Shown one piece after another: positions 42,088 to 51,364 of a DNA stretch of 64,000 nt. The notes under the pieces were generated by a model. The model had not been told where the DNA came from and made no database searches. It worked only from the letters and a program-made list of their open reading frames with translations. Each line of letters begins with the position of its first letter. Position 1 is the first letter of the stretch. Position numbers and translations under genes: made by a program. Source of the DNA: JBNKFV01 sp050289485 (GTDB lineage Bacteria; Pseudomonadota; Gammaproteobacteria; Pseudomonadales; Cellvibrionaceae); assembly GCA_050289485.1 (NCBI GenBank), contig JBNKFV010000010.1, forward strand, positions 42,397-106,396. The letters are read 5' to 3'.

Positions 42088-45072
42088 ATGACTAATAAGC
42101 ATAACAACACATTTGCCCGTAAACCCTTGCCTTACTACATTAAGTTGGCCTCAGGTTTATCCCTGCTGGCCCTGAGTGCTGCACCGTCCTGGGCACAAAC
42201 AGAAACAAAGGAAGAGACGGATCTGGACGCGCTGCTGGAAGAAGTGGTGGTTACCGGCCAGCGCTACGCCATTATGTCTGCACAGGATATCAAGCGCGAC
42301 GCCAGCCAAATCGTGGACTCTATCGTTGCCGAGGACATCGGCAAACTGCCTGACCGCAGTATCACTGAAGCCCTGGCGCGGGTTCCTGGTATAACGGTGA
42401 CCCGTTACGACGATATGGGCGACCCGGAACACTTTGCCGGCGAAGGTTCTGGCGTAGCCGTGCGCGGCCTGTCATTTGTCCGCAGCGAACTCAACGGGCG
42501 CGACATATTTTCTGCCAGCGGCGGCCGTGCGCTAGGCTTTGACGACGTACCGGCCGAGCTGATGTACGGTGTGGACACCTTCAAGAGCCCCACCGCCGAT
42601 ATGATTGAGGGCGGCCTGGGTGGTGTGGTCAACTTGCGTACCCGCATGCCCTTCGATTCTGATGAACAGTTACTCAGTGTCACGGTCAAAGCCAACTACG
42701 GCGATCAAATAGATGACGTCAATGGCGAATATTCTGGACTGTTCAGTGATCGCTGGGATACCGCCATCGGCGAAGTAGGCCTATTAATCGACATATCCTC
42801 CTCTGACTTATCCAGCCGCGCCGACAATGTCTACTCGCGAGCCTACTTTCCACGCACTGATATAGTGGAAGGTGAAACCCGGTGGATACCCCGTGGTACA
42901 GATTGGCGCCGCAACGACTACCAGCGCGAGCGTGACGGTCAATACCTGGCCCTGCAGTGGGCACCCAATGATGAAGTAGAAACGTTCTTTACCGCCTTCC
43001 GCTCAGAGCACAAACAGCGCTGGGACGAAGCCGCCTTTTTCAGTGATGCCCTCAATACCAACTCTATTGTTCCTGCCACCGATGACTGGATGTTCGATAG
43101 CAAGGGGGCCTTGGTTTCAGGCACACTCACGGGCGTCATTACCGGTGGCGACAGTAATACCTGGATGGGCATGCCCTTCGGCACCAGTACCCGCCTGTCA
43201 GCCAACACCTCCGAAACCATGGACTTCTCCCTGGGTGTAAACTGGCAAGCGACCGACCGACTGCAGGTCAGGGCCGACCTACAGCGCGTAGAATCAGACG
43301 CCACCACAGAAGATTATACCCTTGGCCTGGTAGCCTTCCCGGGTGCCATCCGTGTCAGTGGATTGGAAGGCACCCCCTCGCTGGAAGTGACCAATCCAAC
43401 ATTCGACCCCGGTGTAGTAGGTACATACAACCAGCACGCCACCGACCTGGCCGACCCCGCCAGCTACAGCTATGGCCAGATGATGTCGCTACCCAGGGAC
43501 AACGAAGCGGATTCCACCGCCGCGCGACTGGATCTGGAATACGACTTCGAAAACAGCATTGTAACCTCAGTGCAGGCCGGCGCCCGCTATAGTGAAAAGA
43601 ACGCCACCAACCGTAGTGGCGGCAGCTGGTCTGCCCGCTATCAACCTTGGACCGCCTGGCTGTACCCTTTCCCGAGCGCCGCTGAAAGCGACCTCGTAGA
43701 ATTCTCCTTCGACGACTTCCAGCGTGGTGACACCAATGTACCCACGACAGCCTATCTTCTGAACCCTGACTTGCTGCAAGACTTTATCGGCACAACCGAC
43801 CGCATTGTCGCGAATACCGGGGGCTGCTGCGCACCAAACCTGGATGATCTGGACCTGAACAATCCGAAAAACATCAATAAGCAGAAGGAAACTACCCAAG
43901 CGATCTATACCAAAATCAATTTCGCCTTCGACAATCTGGCGTTTCCGGTGGATGGTAACGTGGGCCTGCGCTACATAAAAACCGAGAACAGCGCCAGCGG
44001 CCATTTCAATATTAATCAGTCAACAGTCGATGTGGGCGCCCCTCCAGCAGAAGGTCAGGAAGATACTCGCACAACCATCGTTCTGCTGGCAGAAGACAGT
44101 TTCGATTTCCCGGCAGAAAACGACTATAGCCACCTGTTGCCAAGTTTGAACCTGCGCATGAGTATCACCGACGACCTGTTATTCCGAGTCGCGGCTTCCA
44201 AAGCGCTCTGGCGACCCGAGTTTTCGAGACTGAAAGCCTATATGACCCTTTCCGCCGGACTGAAGGACGGTGTGGTACTCGACGGCCTCGATCCAAACAC
44301 GGTCACTCTCGAATCGATCCAGGACAGCATCCAGTACACCCTGGATACTGGCGGAACCAACCCCTACCTAAAACCAATGGAGGCCAACCAGTATGACCTG
44401 TCGCTGGAATGGTACTTCGACAAAAATGGTGGCATGGCCCACATGAGCCTGTTTCGCAAAGACATCTCCGAATACTTTTTTGAGGGAGATACCACTGCCC
44501 AGGTTCAAGGCTTTGACGTGAAGAGCACCTGGATCGACAACAAAGGCAGCGCACGGATTCAAGGCGTGGAAATTGGTTTGACCAAGTTCTTTGACTTCCT
44601 GCCTGAGCCCTTTGATGGTTTTGGCATACAGGCCAACTACACCTATATCGACAGTGACCTGACAGGGCCAGAGGGAAGAAATACCGACGACTCGCTCTTT
44701 AGCGACCTTCCGGCAGAAGGCATCTCCAAGAATTCCTACAATCTAGTGGGCATCTACGAGAAGAATGATTTCTATGCCCGCCTGGCCTGGAACTGGCGTA
44801 GCGAGTATTTGGTAGCAGTTGGTGCCAATGGCTTCAGTGGTTCCACAAATGGTGTGGACTGGCGCCTGCCGGTCTACAACGATGACTACGGCCAGTTGGA
44901 TCTGTCGCTGGGCTACAACATCAGAGACAACATCTCAATCAGCCTCCAGGCAAACAATATTACCGAGGAAGAAACCGTGGGCCTTCAGGACCAAGGGGTA
45001 TTGGGCAAGCGACACGCCTATACCTACTCGCAAGACGTACGTTACTCCGCTAGCCTGCGTATGACTTTCTAA
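42088..45072 (+). CDS. TonB-dependent outer-membrane receptor for xyloglucan oligosaccharides
   Basis: 994 residues. Signal peptide to about residue 36 (SWAQ), TonB-box-like acidic region with EEVVVTGQR, plug domain (about 60-190: IVAEDIGKLPDRSITEALAR, GVAVRGLSFVRSELNGRD, EGGLGGVVNLRT) and a beta-barrel that ends in an aromatic residue (SASLRMTF). The GLPDRS and TFKSPTADMIEGGLGG motifs are typical of the Xanthomonas/Caulobacter-type glycan receptors. The barrel imports oligosaccharides with energy from TonB-ExbBD. GH95 lies 12 bases upstream; a GGAGAG ribosome-binding site precedes the ATG. Substrate is inferred from the operon. Confidence 0.94.
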   Translation: MTNKHNNTFARKPLPYYIKLASGLSLLALSAAPSWAQTETKEETDLDALLEEVVVTGQRYAIMSAQDIKRDASQIVDSIVAEDIGKLPDRSITEALARVPGITVTRYDDMGDPEHFAGEGSGVAVRGLSFVRSELNGRDIFSASGGRALGFDDVPAELMYGVDTFKSPTADMIEGGLGGVVNLRTRMPFDSDEQLLSVTVKANYGDQIDDVNGEYSGLFSDRWDTAIGEVGLLIDISSSDLSSRADNVYSRAYFPRTDIVEGETRWIPRGTDWRRNDYQRERDGQYLALQWAPNDEVETFFTAFRSEHKQRWDEAAFFSDALNTNSIVPATDDWMFDSKGALVSGTLTGVITGGDSNTWMGMPFGTSTRLSANTSETMDFSLGVNWQATDRLQVRADLQRVESDATTEDYTLGLVAFPGAIRVSGLEGTPSLEVTNPTFDPGVVGTYNQHATDLADPASYSYGQMMSLPRDNEADSTAARLDLEYDFENSIVTSVQAGARYSEKNATNRSGGSWSARYQPWTAWLYPFPSAAESDLVEFSFDDFQRGDTNVPTTAYLLNPDLLQDFIGTTDRIVANTGGCCAPNLDDLDLNNPKNINKQKETTQAIYTKINFAFDNLAFPVDGNVGLRYIKTENSASGHFNINQSTVDVGAPPAEGQEDTRTTIVLLAEDSFDFPAENDYSHLLPSLNLRMSITDDLLFRVAASKALWRPEFSRLKAYMTLSAGLKDGVVLDGLDPNTVTLESIQDSIQYTLDTGGTNPYLKPMEANQYDLSLEWYFDKNGGMAHMSLFRKDISEYFFEGDTTAQVQGFDVKSTWIDNKGSARIQGVEIGLTKFFDFLPEPFDGFGIQANYTYIDSDLTGPEGRNTDDSLFSDLPAEGISKNSYNLVGIYEKNDFYARLAWNWRSEYLVAVGANGFSGSTNGVDWRLPVYNDDYGQLDLSLGYNIRDNISISLQANNITEEETVGLQDQGVLGKRHAYTYSQDVRYSASLRMTF

Positions 45073-45079
45073 GCAGGTG

Positions 45080-45106
45080 GTGCCCCGGCAGATATTGCCG
45101 GGGCAC
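45080..45106 (+). other. GC-rich intra-operon stem-loop
   Basis: GTGCCCCGGCA (45080-45090) pairs with TGCCGGGGCAC (45096-45106) around a 5-base loop, directly after the receptor gene. No T tract follows immediately. It may protect the receptor mRNA 3' end or lower transcription of the downstream GH35 and GH31 genes. Confidence 0.65.
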
Positions 45107-45186
45107 TTGTCTCCCTCACTTTTTGGAACAGCAACAGCCCCTTTTCTGAACCATTCACATAGAACAACCGAGCCAGATGATCAAAA

Positions 45187-46884
45187 ATGCGTTTTAAATG
45201 TTCCGCCTTCTTCCTGCTCGCTGCCTGCCTCGGCATCAGCGGCTGCATACAACACGCCAACACGCCCCATGACGTGGCACAACCCATACCCCATCTGGTC
45301 CAGCAAGATGGCCGCCACGCCTTACTGGTGGATGGCGAGCCTTATTTGGTCCTGGCTGCACAAACCAACAACTCTGCCAACTATACGGCTGCCTTAAAAG
45401 ACGTATGGCCGATAGTGGACAAACTGCACGCCAATACCCTGGTCATTCCCGTGGCGTGGGAGCAGGTGGAAGCGGTAGAAGGTCAGTTTGATTTTTCCTT
45501 TGTCGACACGTTATTGGCCCAAGCCCGCGAGCAGGACAAACGACTGGTACTACTGTGGTTCGCCACCTGGAAAAACAACGGTCCGGCTTATGCGCCGGAA
45601 TGGGTAAAACTGAACAACCAGCGCTTTCCCCGCGTAAAGTCTCGGGAAGGCAAGCTATTGGGCTCGCTGTCGCCGCACTTTCGCACCACACTGGAAGCTG
45701 ACAAGCGTGCCTTCACGGCATTGATGACACACCTTAAGCATAACGACCCGCAGCGCACCGTGATCATGGTGCAGGTCGAAAACGAAGTGGGCACTTACGG
45801 TTCCGCACGTGATTTTTCCGCCACTGCCGAGGCGGTTTTCCAACAACCAGTACCAGAGCAATTACTGACAGATGTGCAACGAGCACCGGGCAACTGGCAG
45901 CAGGTGTTTGGCCAGGATGCCGATGAGTTTTTCCACGCCTGGCACATCGGCCGCTACGTCAACGAAATCGCCACCGCTGGCAAGGCCGCCTACAACCTGC
46001 CACTGTACGTCAACGTGGCCCTGCGCAACCCCTATTCCCCCGGCAAGCCCGGTCAATACTCCAGTGGTGGCGCCACCGACAATGTGCTGCACATCTGGAA
46101 ATCTGCCGCGCCTGCCATCGACCTGATCGCACCGGATATTTACTTCCGCGACCACAAGACCGTTACCAAAGTTTTGGATCTTTACAATCGGCCCGACAAT
46201 GCGCTGTATGTGGCTGAAATTGGCAACGACCAACCCTATGCCCGCTATCTGTTCGACACCTTGGGCCATGGCGGCATCGGTTTCGCACCCTTTGGCATGG
46301 ACGACACTGACTACACCAACTATCCTCTGGGTGCCCCCGCCATGAACGACGACACCCTGGCGCCCTTCGCCGAGCTCTACCGCTTGTTCGGCCCCATGGC
46401 CCGGGAGTGGGCAGATATCAGCTTCCGACACAAGACCTGGGGCGTATCAGAGCCAGTGGACACAGTCGACGCCTCCAAAAAAATCTGGAATGCGCAGGCC
46501 TCCGACAATCCCGAATCAACCAGTGATGATTACACCCAACACATCGATCTGGGTAAGTGGACGGCCGAGGTCAGTTACGGCCGGCCGATGTTCTACATCG
46601 ATCCGCCCACCGGTAACCAACCGGCCTCAGGCGGCGCCGTCATCGCCGACCTCGGTAATGACGAATACCTGGTCACTGGCCTGCGGGCCCGTGTGTCGTT
46701 CTACCCCAGCCGCGATCTGCACGGTGAACAATTTATGATGGCACGGGTAGAAGAAGGCCACTTTAAAGACGGCCAATGGGTGTTTGATCGCGTCTGGAAT
46801 GGCGATCAGACCGACTGGGGCCTCAACTTCACCAGCCGACCACACGTATTGAAGGTAAAACTGGTGACCTACAAGGTCGACTGA
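45187..46884 (+). CDS. bgl35A: Beta-galactosidase lipoprotein, GH35
   Basis: 565 residues. Lipobox GISGC (Cys20) indicates an outer-membrane lipoprotein. The barrel shows acid/base E200 in VQVENEVGTYG and nucleophile E344 in LYVAEIGND; these positions lie close to those reported for Cellvibrio japonicus Bgl35A. VIPVAWEQVEAVEGQFDF and FATWKNNGPAYAPEWVK are family landmarks. It removes beta-1,2-linked galactose from xyloglucan side chains after the fucosidase. The gene lies 114 bases behind the receptor gene, with a GC-rich stem-loop between them, and has a poor ribosome-binding site. Confidence 0.92.
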   Translation: MRFKCSAFFLLAACLGISGCIQHANTPHDVAQPIPHLVQQDGRHALLVDGEPYLVLAAQTNNSANYTAALKDVWPIVDKLHANTLVIPVAWEQVEAVEGQFDFSFVDTLLAQAREQDKRLVLLWFATWKNNGPAYAPEWVKLNNQRFPRVKSREGKLLGSLSPHFRTTLEADKRAFTALMTHLKHNDPQRTVIMVQVENEVGTYGSARDFSATAEAVFQQPVPEQLLTDVQRAPGNWQQVFGQDADEFFHAWHIGRYVNEIATAGKAAYNLPLYVNVALRNPYSPGKPGQYSSGGATDNVLHIWKSAAPAIDLIAPDIYFRDHKTVTKVLDLYNRPDNALYVAEIGNDQPYARYLFDTLGHGGIGFAPFGMDDTDYTNYPLGAPAMNDDTLAPFAELYRLFGPMAREWADISFRHKTWGVSEPVDTVDASKKIWNAQASDNPESTSDDYTQHIDLGKWTAEVSYGRPMFYIDPPTGNQPASGGAVIADLGNDEYLVTGLRARVSFYPSRDLHGEQFMMARVEEGHFKDGQWVFDRVWNGDQTDWGLNFTSRPHVLKVKLVTYKVD

Positions 46885-46988
46885 CGATTAATTGGTAATG
46901 GTGATTACGCAACGCATCCGGTTGCCGCAATCACCAGTAAACCACCTATTTAACCACTAACTTAATCATAGAAAACTTGGATGAGTAC

Positions 46989-49877
46989 ATGAATACAAAA
47001 AAGACGTTTACCCGTTCACTCCTGGCGATTGCCATTGTTCCCTGGCTCTATGGCTGCGACAACACCGCTAAAACCTCCTGGCAGAAAACGGCGGATGGCG
47101 TCGTGGTAGAACTGCCCGAGGGTGACTTCAAACGTCTGCGCCTGCAGGTAATGGACGATGAGATCATCCGTGTTACCGCTACCCCGCAGACCGATTTCAA
47201 CAACCTGCCCGACACCCTGATGGTGATTGCCAAGCCGCAAGCCACAGAATTTACCGTTAACCAACAGGGCGATCACCTGCTGTTAAAAACCGCAGAAGTG
47301 TCAGCGGACGTGACATTGACCACCGGCACCGTGCAGTTTATGGATGAAAATGGTCAGCTGTTGCTAGCAGAAGCCGAGCGCAGCCTGGCACCAGTTACAG
47401 CAGACCCCGGCCAGGTAGATGCCGACTCCTTCTCCTTTCGCCAACAATTCACACGCGACCAGGAAGAAGCCATCTACGGCTTCGGCCAACACCAGGATGG
47501 CCGGGTAAATTACGCCGACGAAAACCTTGAACTGACCACTTACAATCTGGAAATCACCATTCCTTACCTGGTATCCAGCAAAAACTACGGCCTGCTGTGG
47601 AACAACACCGGCACCAGCCGACTGGGCGATCCACAGCCGCCACAGCCGCTGACGGCTGCCTTTGACCTGTACGATGCCGACGGCAAGCCGGGCGGTCTGA
47701 CCGCCCGCTACTTTGATGGCGATGAACTGAAACTCTCCCGCGTAGAAGCAGACCCCAATTACCAGTTCTATGCGCAGGGCAATACCCTCGAACACCCGCT
47801 GCCCGACGAAGTAGCAGACGCCAAGGACCTGCGTATTGAGTGGGTAGGCAGCATTGTGCCCAAGCAAAGCGGCGAACATGAACTGAAAATGTACTCCAGC
47901 GGCTACGCCAAACTGTGGCTGGATGACGAATTACTGCTGGACCGCTGGCGCATGAACTGGAACCCCTGGTACCACAATGCCGAGCGGCAACTGAAAGCTG
48001 GCGAACACTACTCCATCAAGCTCGACTGGACAGTGCAGAGCGGCTTCCTGCGCCTGCTGCAGCATGCACCGCGCCCAGCGGAGGCACAACGTCTGTCACT
48101 GACCGCTGATACCGGCAAGGCCGTGGACTATTTCTTCGTCGCCGGCGACGACAAAGATGACCTGGTAGCGGGCTATCGTGAACTCACAGGCCAGGCCACC
48201 ATGCTGCCCAAGTGGGTCTTCGGTTTCTGGCAAAGCCGTGAGCGCTACAAGTCTCAGGATGAGCTACTGGACGTCTTGCATGAATACCGTGAGCGCAAAA
48301 TCCCTATCGACAATATCGTGCTCGACTGGTCCTACTGGCCAGAAGACGCCTGGGGCAGCCACGACTTCGACACCGCTCACTTCCCTGACGCCAAAGCCAT
48401 GGTCGACGAAGTGCACGAGCTGAATGCCAATATCATGATTTCTGTGTGGCCCAAGTTCTACCCCACCACGGACAATTACCAGGCGCTCAATGCCCAGGGC
48501 TGCATGTTCAACAAGAACATTGAACAAAATAACCTGGACTGGATTGGCAGCGGCTACCTGAATACCTTCTACGATGCCTACGACCCCAAATGCCGCAGCA
48601 TCTATTGGCAACAAATCAAGGACAAGCTCAATAACAAGGGCTTCGACGCCTGGTGGCTGGATGCGGTGGAGCCGGATATTCACTCCAACCTCAGCTTCGA
48701 ACATCGCAAAGACCTGATCACCCCCAATGCCCTGGGTACCGGCGCGGAAGTGTTTAACGCCTACGCTCTGCCCCACGCTGAAGGCGTGTACCAAGGTGAA
48801 CGTGAAACCGACGGCCACAAGCGCAGCTTTATCCTGACCCGCTCCGGCTTCGGCGGCATCCAGCGCACCAGCTCGGCTATCTGGTCCGGCGACGTGGTAT
48901 CACGCTGGTCTAACCTGAAGGAACAAATTGCCGCCGGTATCGGTGTTGGTATGTCGGGCATGCCCTACTGGACCTTTGACATCGGTGGTTTCACCCCCGA
49001 AGACCGCTTCCGCAGCAACAACGGTATGAGCGTGGGCCATTATTCACAAATGGCCAAAGAGCAACAAGACGAATGGCAGGAGTTGAACCTGCGTTGGTTC
49101 CAGTTTGGCGCTTTTGTGCCATTGTTCCGCTCGCATGGTCAGAACCCCTACCGGGAAATCTACAACCTGGCCGATGAAGGCAGCGAAACCTACAACAGCC
49201 TGGTGTGGTACACCAAACTGCGTTATCGCCTGATGCCCTACATTTACACCCTGGCGGGCGACGCCTACCACAAGCAGGGCACCATGATGCGCGGTCTGGC
49301 TATGGACTTTGGCAATGACCCGAACGTGCGTGACATCACCACCCAGTACATGTTTGGTCCCTCACTGCTGGTGAACCCGGTGTACGAATTCGGTGCACGT
49401 TCGCGTTCAGTCTATCTGCCAGCCGGCGCCGACTGGTACGACTTCGACAGCGGCAAGAAATACACCGGTGGCCAGACCATTGAAGCCGCTGCACCCTATT
49501 CACGCATGCCATTGTTTGTCAAAGCCGGTAGTATTTTACCGACTGGCCCGGCCATTCAGCACGTGGGTGAAAGCCTGAACGCACCGATTACACTCAACGT
49601 ATTCACCGGTGCCGATGGCAGCTTCGACATCTACGAAGATGACGGCAAGAGCTATGATTACGAAAAGGACCAGTGGTCGCGTATTCCGGTACATTACGAC
49701 GAAGCCAGCGGCAGCCTGACCATCGGTGAGCGGACGGGCAGCTTCGATGGCATGGCAGAACAACGTCAGATTCACGTACGCTGGATCACCCCTGGCGCCA
49801 GTGCCGCCAACTTCGACGCAAAACCGGACCAGTCCGTTGACTACAACGGCCAGTCACTGAGCATAACCCGGCAGTAA
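46989..49877 (+). CDS. xyl31A: Alpha-xylosidase lipoprotein, GH31 with PA14 insert
   Basis: 962 residues from the ATG at 46989 (GGA 8 bases before it); an ATG at 46977 is an alternative. Lipobox YGC in VPWLYGCDN. An N-terminal beta-sandwich is interrupted at about residues 225-375 by a PA14-like domain (GLTARYFDGDELK, KMYSSGYAKLWLDDELLLDRW), the architecture known from Cellvibrio japonicus Xyl31A. The nucleophile is D558 in WWLDAVEPD, the acid/base D635 in IWSGDVVSRW. It releases xylose from the non-reducing end of xyloglucan oligosaccharides. Last gene of the operon; a strong terminator follows. Confidence 0.94.
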   Translation: MNTKKTFTRSLLAIAIVPWLYGCDNTAKTSWQKTADGVVVELPEGDFKRLRLQVMDDEIIRVTATPQTDFNNLPDTLMVIAKPQATEFTVNQQGDHLLLKTAEVSADVTLTTGTVQFMDENGQLLLAEAERSLAPVTADPGQVDADSFSFRQQFTRDQEEAIYGFGQHQDGRVNYADENLELTTYNLEITIPYLVSSKNYGLLWNNTGTSRLGDPQPPQPLTAAFDLYDADGKPGGLTARYFDGDELKLSRVEADPNYQFYAQGNTLEHPLPDEVADAKDLRIEWVGSIVPKQSGEHELKMYSSGYAKLWLDDELLLDRWRMNWNPWYHNAERQLKAGEHYSIKLDWTVQSGFLRLLQHAPRPAEAQRLSLTADTGKAVDYFFVAGDDKDDLVAGYRELTGQATMLPKWVFGFWQSRERYKSQDELLDVLHEYRERKIPIDNIVLDWSYWPEDAWGSHDFDTAHFPDAKAMVDEVHELNANIMISVWPKFYPTTDNYQALNAQGCMFNKNIEQNNLDWIGSGYLNTFYDAYDPKCRSIYWQQIKDKLNNKGFDAWWLDAVEPDIHSNLSFEHRKDLITPNALGTGAEVFNAYALPHAEGVYQGERETDGHKRSFILTRSGFGGIQRTSSAIWSGDVVSRWSNLKEQIAAGIGVGMSGMPYWTFDIGGFTPEDRFRSNNGMSVGHYSQMAKEQQDEWQELNLRWFQFGAFVPLFRSHGQNPYREIYNLADEGSETYNSLVWYTKLRYRLMPYIYTLAGDAYHKQGTMMRGLAMDFGNDPNVRDITTQYMFGPSLLVNPVYEFGARSRSVYLPAGADWYDFDSGKKYTGGQTIEAAAPYSRMPLFVKAGSILPTGPAIQHVGESLNAPITLNVFTGADGSFDIYEDDGKSYDYEKDQWSRIPVHYDEASGSLTIGERTGSFDGMAEQRQIHVRWITPGASAANFDAKPDQSVDYNGQSLSITRQ

Positions 49878-49881
49878 AACC

Positions 49882-49912
49882 AAAGACGGGATGCCCACAG
49901 CATCCCGTCTTT
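49882..49912 (+). terminator. Intrinsic terminator of the xyloglucan operon
   Basis: AAAGACGGGATGC (49882-49894) pairs perfectly with GCATCCCGTCTTT (49900-49912) around 5 bases, 4 bases after the GH31 stop. The palindrome TTAACGCGTTAA lies at 49929-49940. Confidence 0.9.
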
Positions 49913-49951
49913 GATTAACCGCTAAGTTTTAACGCGTTAACACATACCGAG

Positions 49952-49982
49952 AACCCGGATCAGAAATGACCGGGTTTTTTAA
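49952..49982 (+). terminator. Second terminator after the xyloglucan operon
   Basis: AACCCGG (49952-49958) pairs with CCGGGTT (49970-49976), followed by a run of T. It backs up the terminator at 49882. Confidence 0.85.
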
Positions 49983-50143
49983 CTTTTACGGTAGCGCTCT
50001 GGCGCAAAACCTCGCCGCTAGTGAACACGGACCAATACGTAACACAACCCATCTTTAGCGTCGTACATAATCCGCCAGGACTAACTGACTATGCAGCTCC
50101 GGAATCTCTGACTATCCGGTATCCAGCGGTAGGAAATACTTGC

Positions 50144-51364
50144 CTATTCAGGCGTTTCCGCCACCTGGTAACAGTTTCTGCCTGCTTGTTTGGCTTCGTA
50201 CAGGGCAGTGTCTGCCCGTTTCAGCGCACTGTAAAAGTCCTCTTTGCCGGGAGCCCAGTGGCTGACCCCAAAGCTGGCGGTTACCAGTCTACCCTCGGGT
50301 GCCAAAAACCGTTGGGCCATCACCTTGTTGCGCAACTTTTCTGCAATAATGGCAGCTTCTTCAAGCGTTAGCATTGGGCAAATTAGCAAAAACTCCTCGC
50401 CGCCCCAGCGGCCCAAAAGGTCACTGCTACGCAACGCCGAACGCAGGGTATTGGCAAATTCAACCAGCACCCTGTCACCCGCGTCGTGCCCCAAAGTGTC
50501 ATTTATACGTTTAAAATGATCGATATCGATCATAAAAATGCATGCGCCTCTGGACGATGTGCCGCTTGTCATTTCTTCTATTTTGGCTTCCATACCCAGG
50601 CGATTCATCACCTGAGTAAGATGGTCAAGCGTCGAACGCTCCTCAACCTCCTTCACTTTATATTCGAGACTGCTACGCTGTCGCACCAGTTTGATCATCT
50701 GATTTAAAACTATCAGGCTTACCACACCACCCCACGCCAGCAAAATACCCAGATACCAGTTTTCCCTGGATATCATCAGCTGTTCGAAATCAAGGGAGTC
50801 AATCTCTACATCAATCTCCCGCCCCTCTTTCAAATAGTTGCTAAAATCAATGCCAATCATGGTTACATTGCTAAAATCAGGTCTGCGCAATGGGCGCTCC
50901 AGGTGGCGTTGATCCAACCACCACCTGGCCACGGTGAATTCATTGAGGTTAATACGGATATCAGGATTTTTAAATTCACTGGTATCCAGGATTAGTATAA
51001 GAAATTGGGTGCTGTTGGCATCGTCAACCGAGGAGTAGAGGGGGTTGAAGTTGCGCATAAAAATAGTAGCTTTAGTTTCTGGGCCGCGATATTTTGCGCG
51101 TAAGTGCAGCAAATAATAGCCGCTAAAATCTATACCTTGCGTAAAGCCCTCTCCCAATACCATATTGATACCACAGGACTTATCCGTGCCGGCACATTTA
51201 AAATGCAGTCGGTCCTTGTCAACCCATTGATTTGCGGGATCAAACAACTGATAACCAACCTCTGAATCGCCATTGATATGATAGAGTTTAGGGGGGATCA
51301 CATCGTAAATAAATACCGCAGCTATCGTCAAACACAAAGCAATTATCAGGGAATATCTCGCCAC
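50144..51364 (-). CDS. Diguanylate cyclase with periplasmic beta-sandwich sensor domain
   Basis: 406 residues from a GTG start with AAAGGA 8 bases before it. A first transmembrane helix (4-22), a periplasmic domain of about 180 residues, a second helix (about 207-227), a short coiled coil and a GGDEF domain with the intact active site RWGGEEF, preceded by FMIDIDHFKRINDTLGHDAG. The periplasmic part has the pattern of a galactose-binding-like fold (DFSGYYLLHLRAKYRG, an ending VEIDSLDFEQL), similar in style to glycan-binding modules in this window. It would raise cyclic di-GMP in response to an external ligand. Placed between two glycan operons, a saccharide ligand is possible but not shown. Confidence 0.85.
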   Translation of the reverse strand: MARYSLIIALCLTIAAVFIYDVIPPKLYHINGDSEVGYQLFDPANQWVDKDRLHFKCAGTDKSCGINMVLGEGFTQGIDFSGYYLLHLRAKYRGPETKATIFMRNFNPLYSSVDDANSTQFLILILDTSEFKNPDIRINLNEFTVARWWLDQRHLERPLRRPDFSNVTMIGIDFSNYLKEGREIDVEIDSLDFEQLMISRENWYLGILLAWGGVVSLIVLNQMIKLVRQRSSLEYKVKEVEERSTLDHLTQVMNRLGMEAKIEEMTSGTSSRGACIFMIDIDHFKRINDTLGHDAGDRVLVEFANTLRSALRSSDLLGRWGGEEFLLICPMLTLEEAAIIAEKLRNKVMAQRFLAPEGRLVTASFGVSHWAPGKEDFYSALKRADTALYEAKQAGRNCYQVAETPE

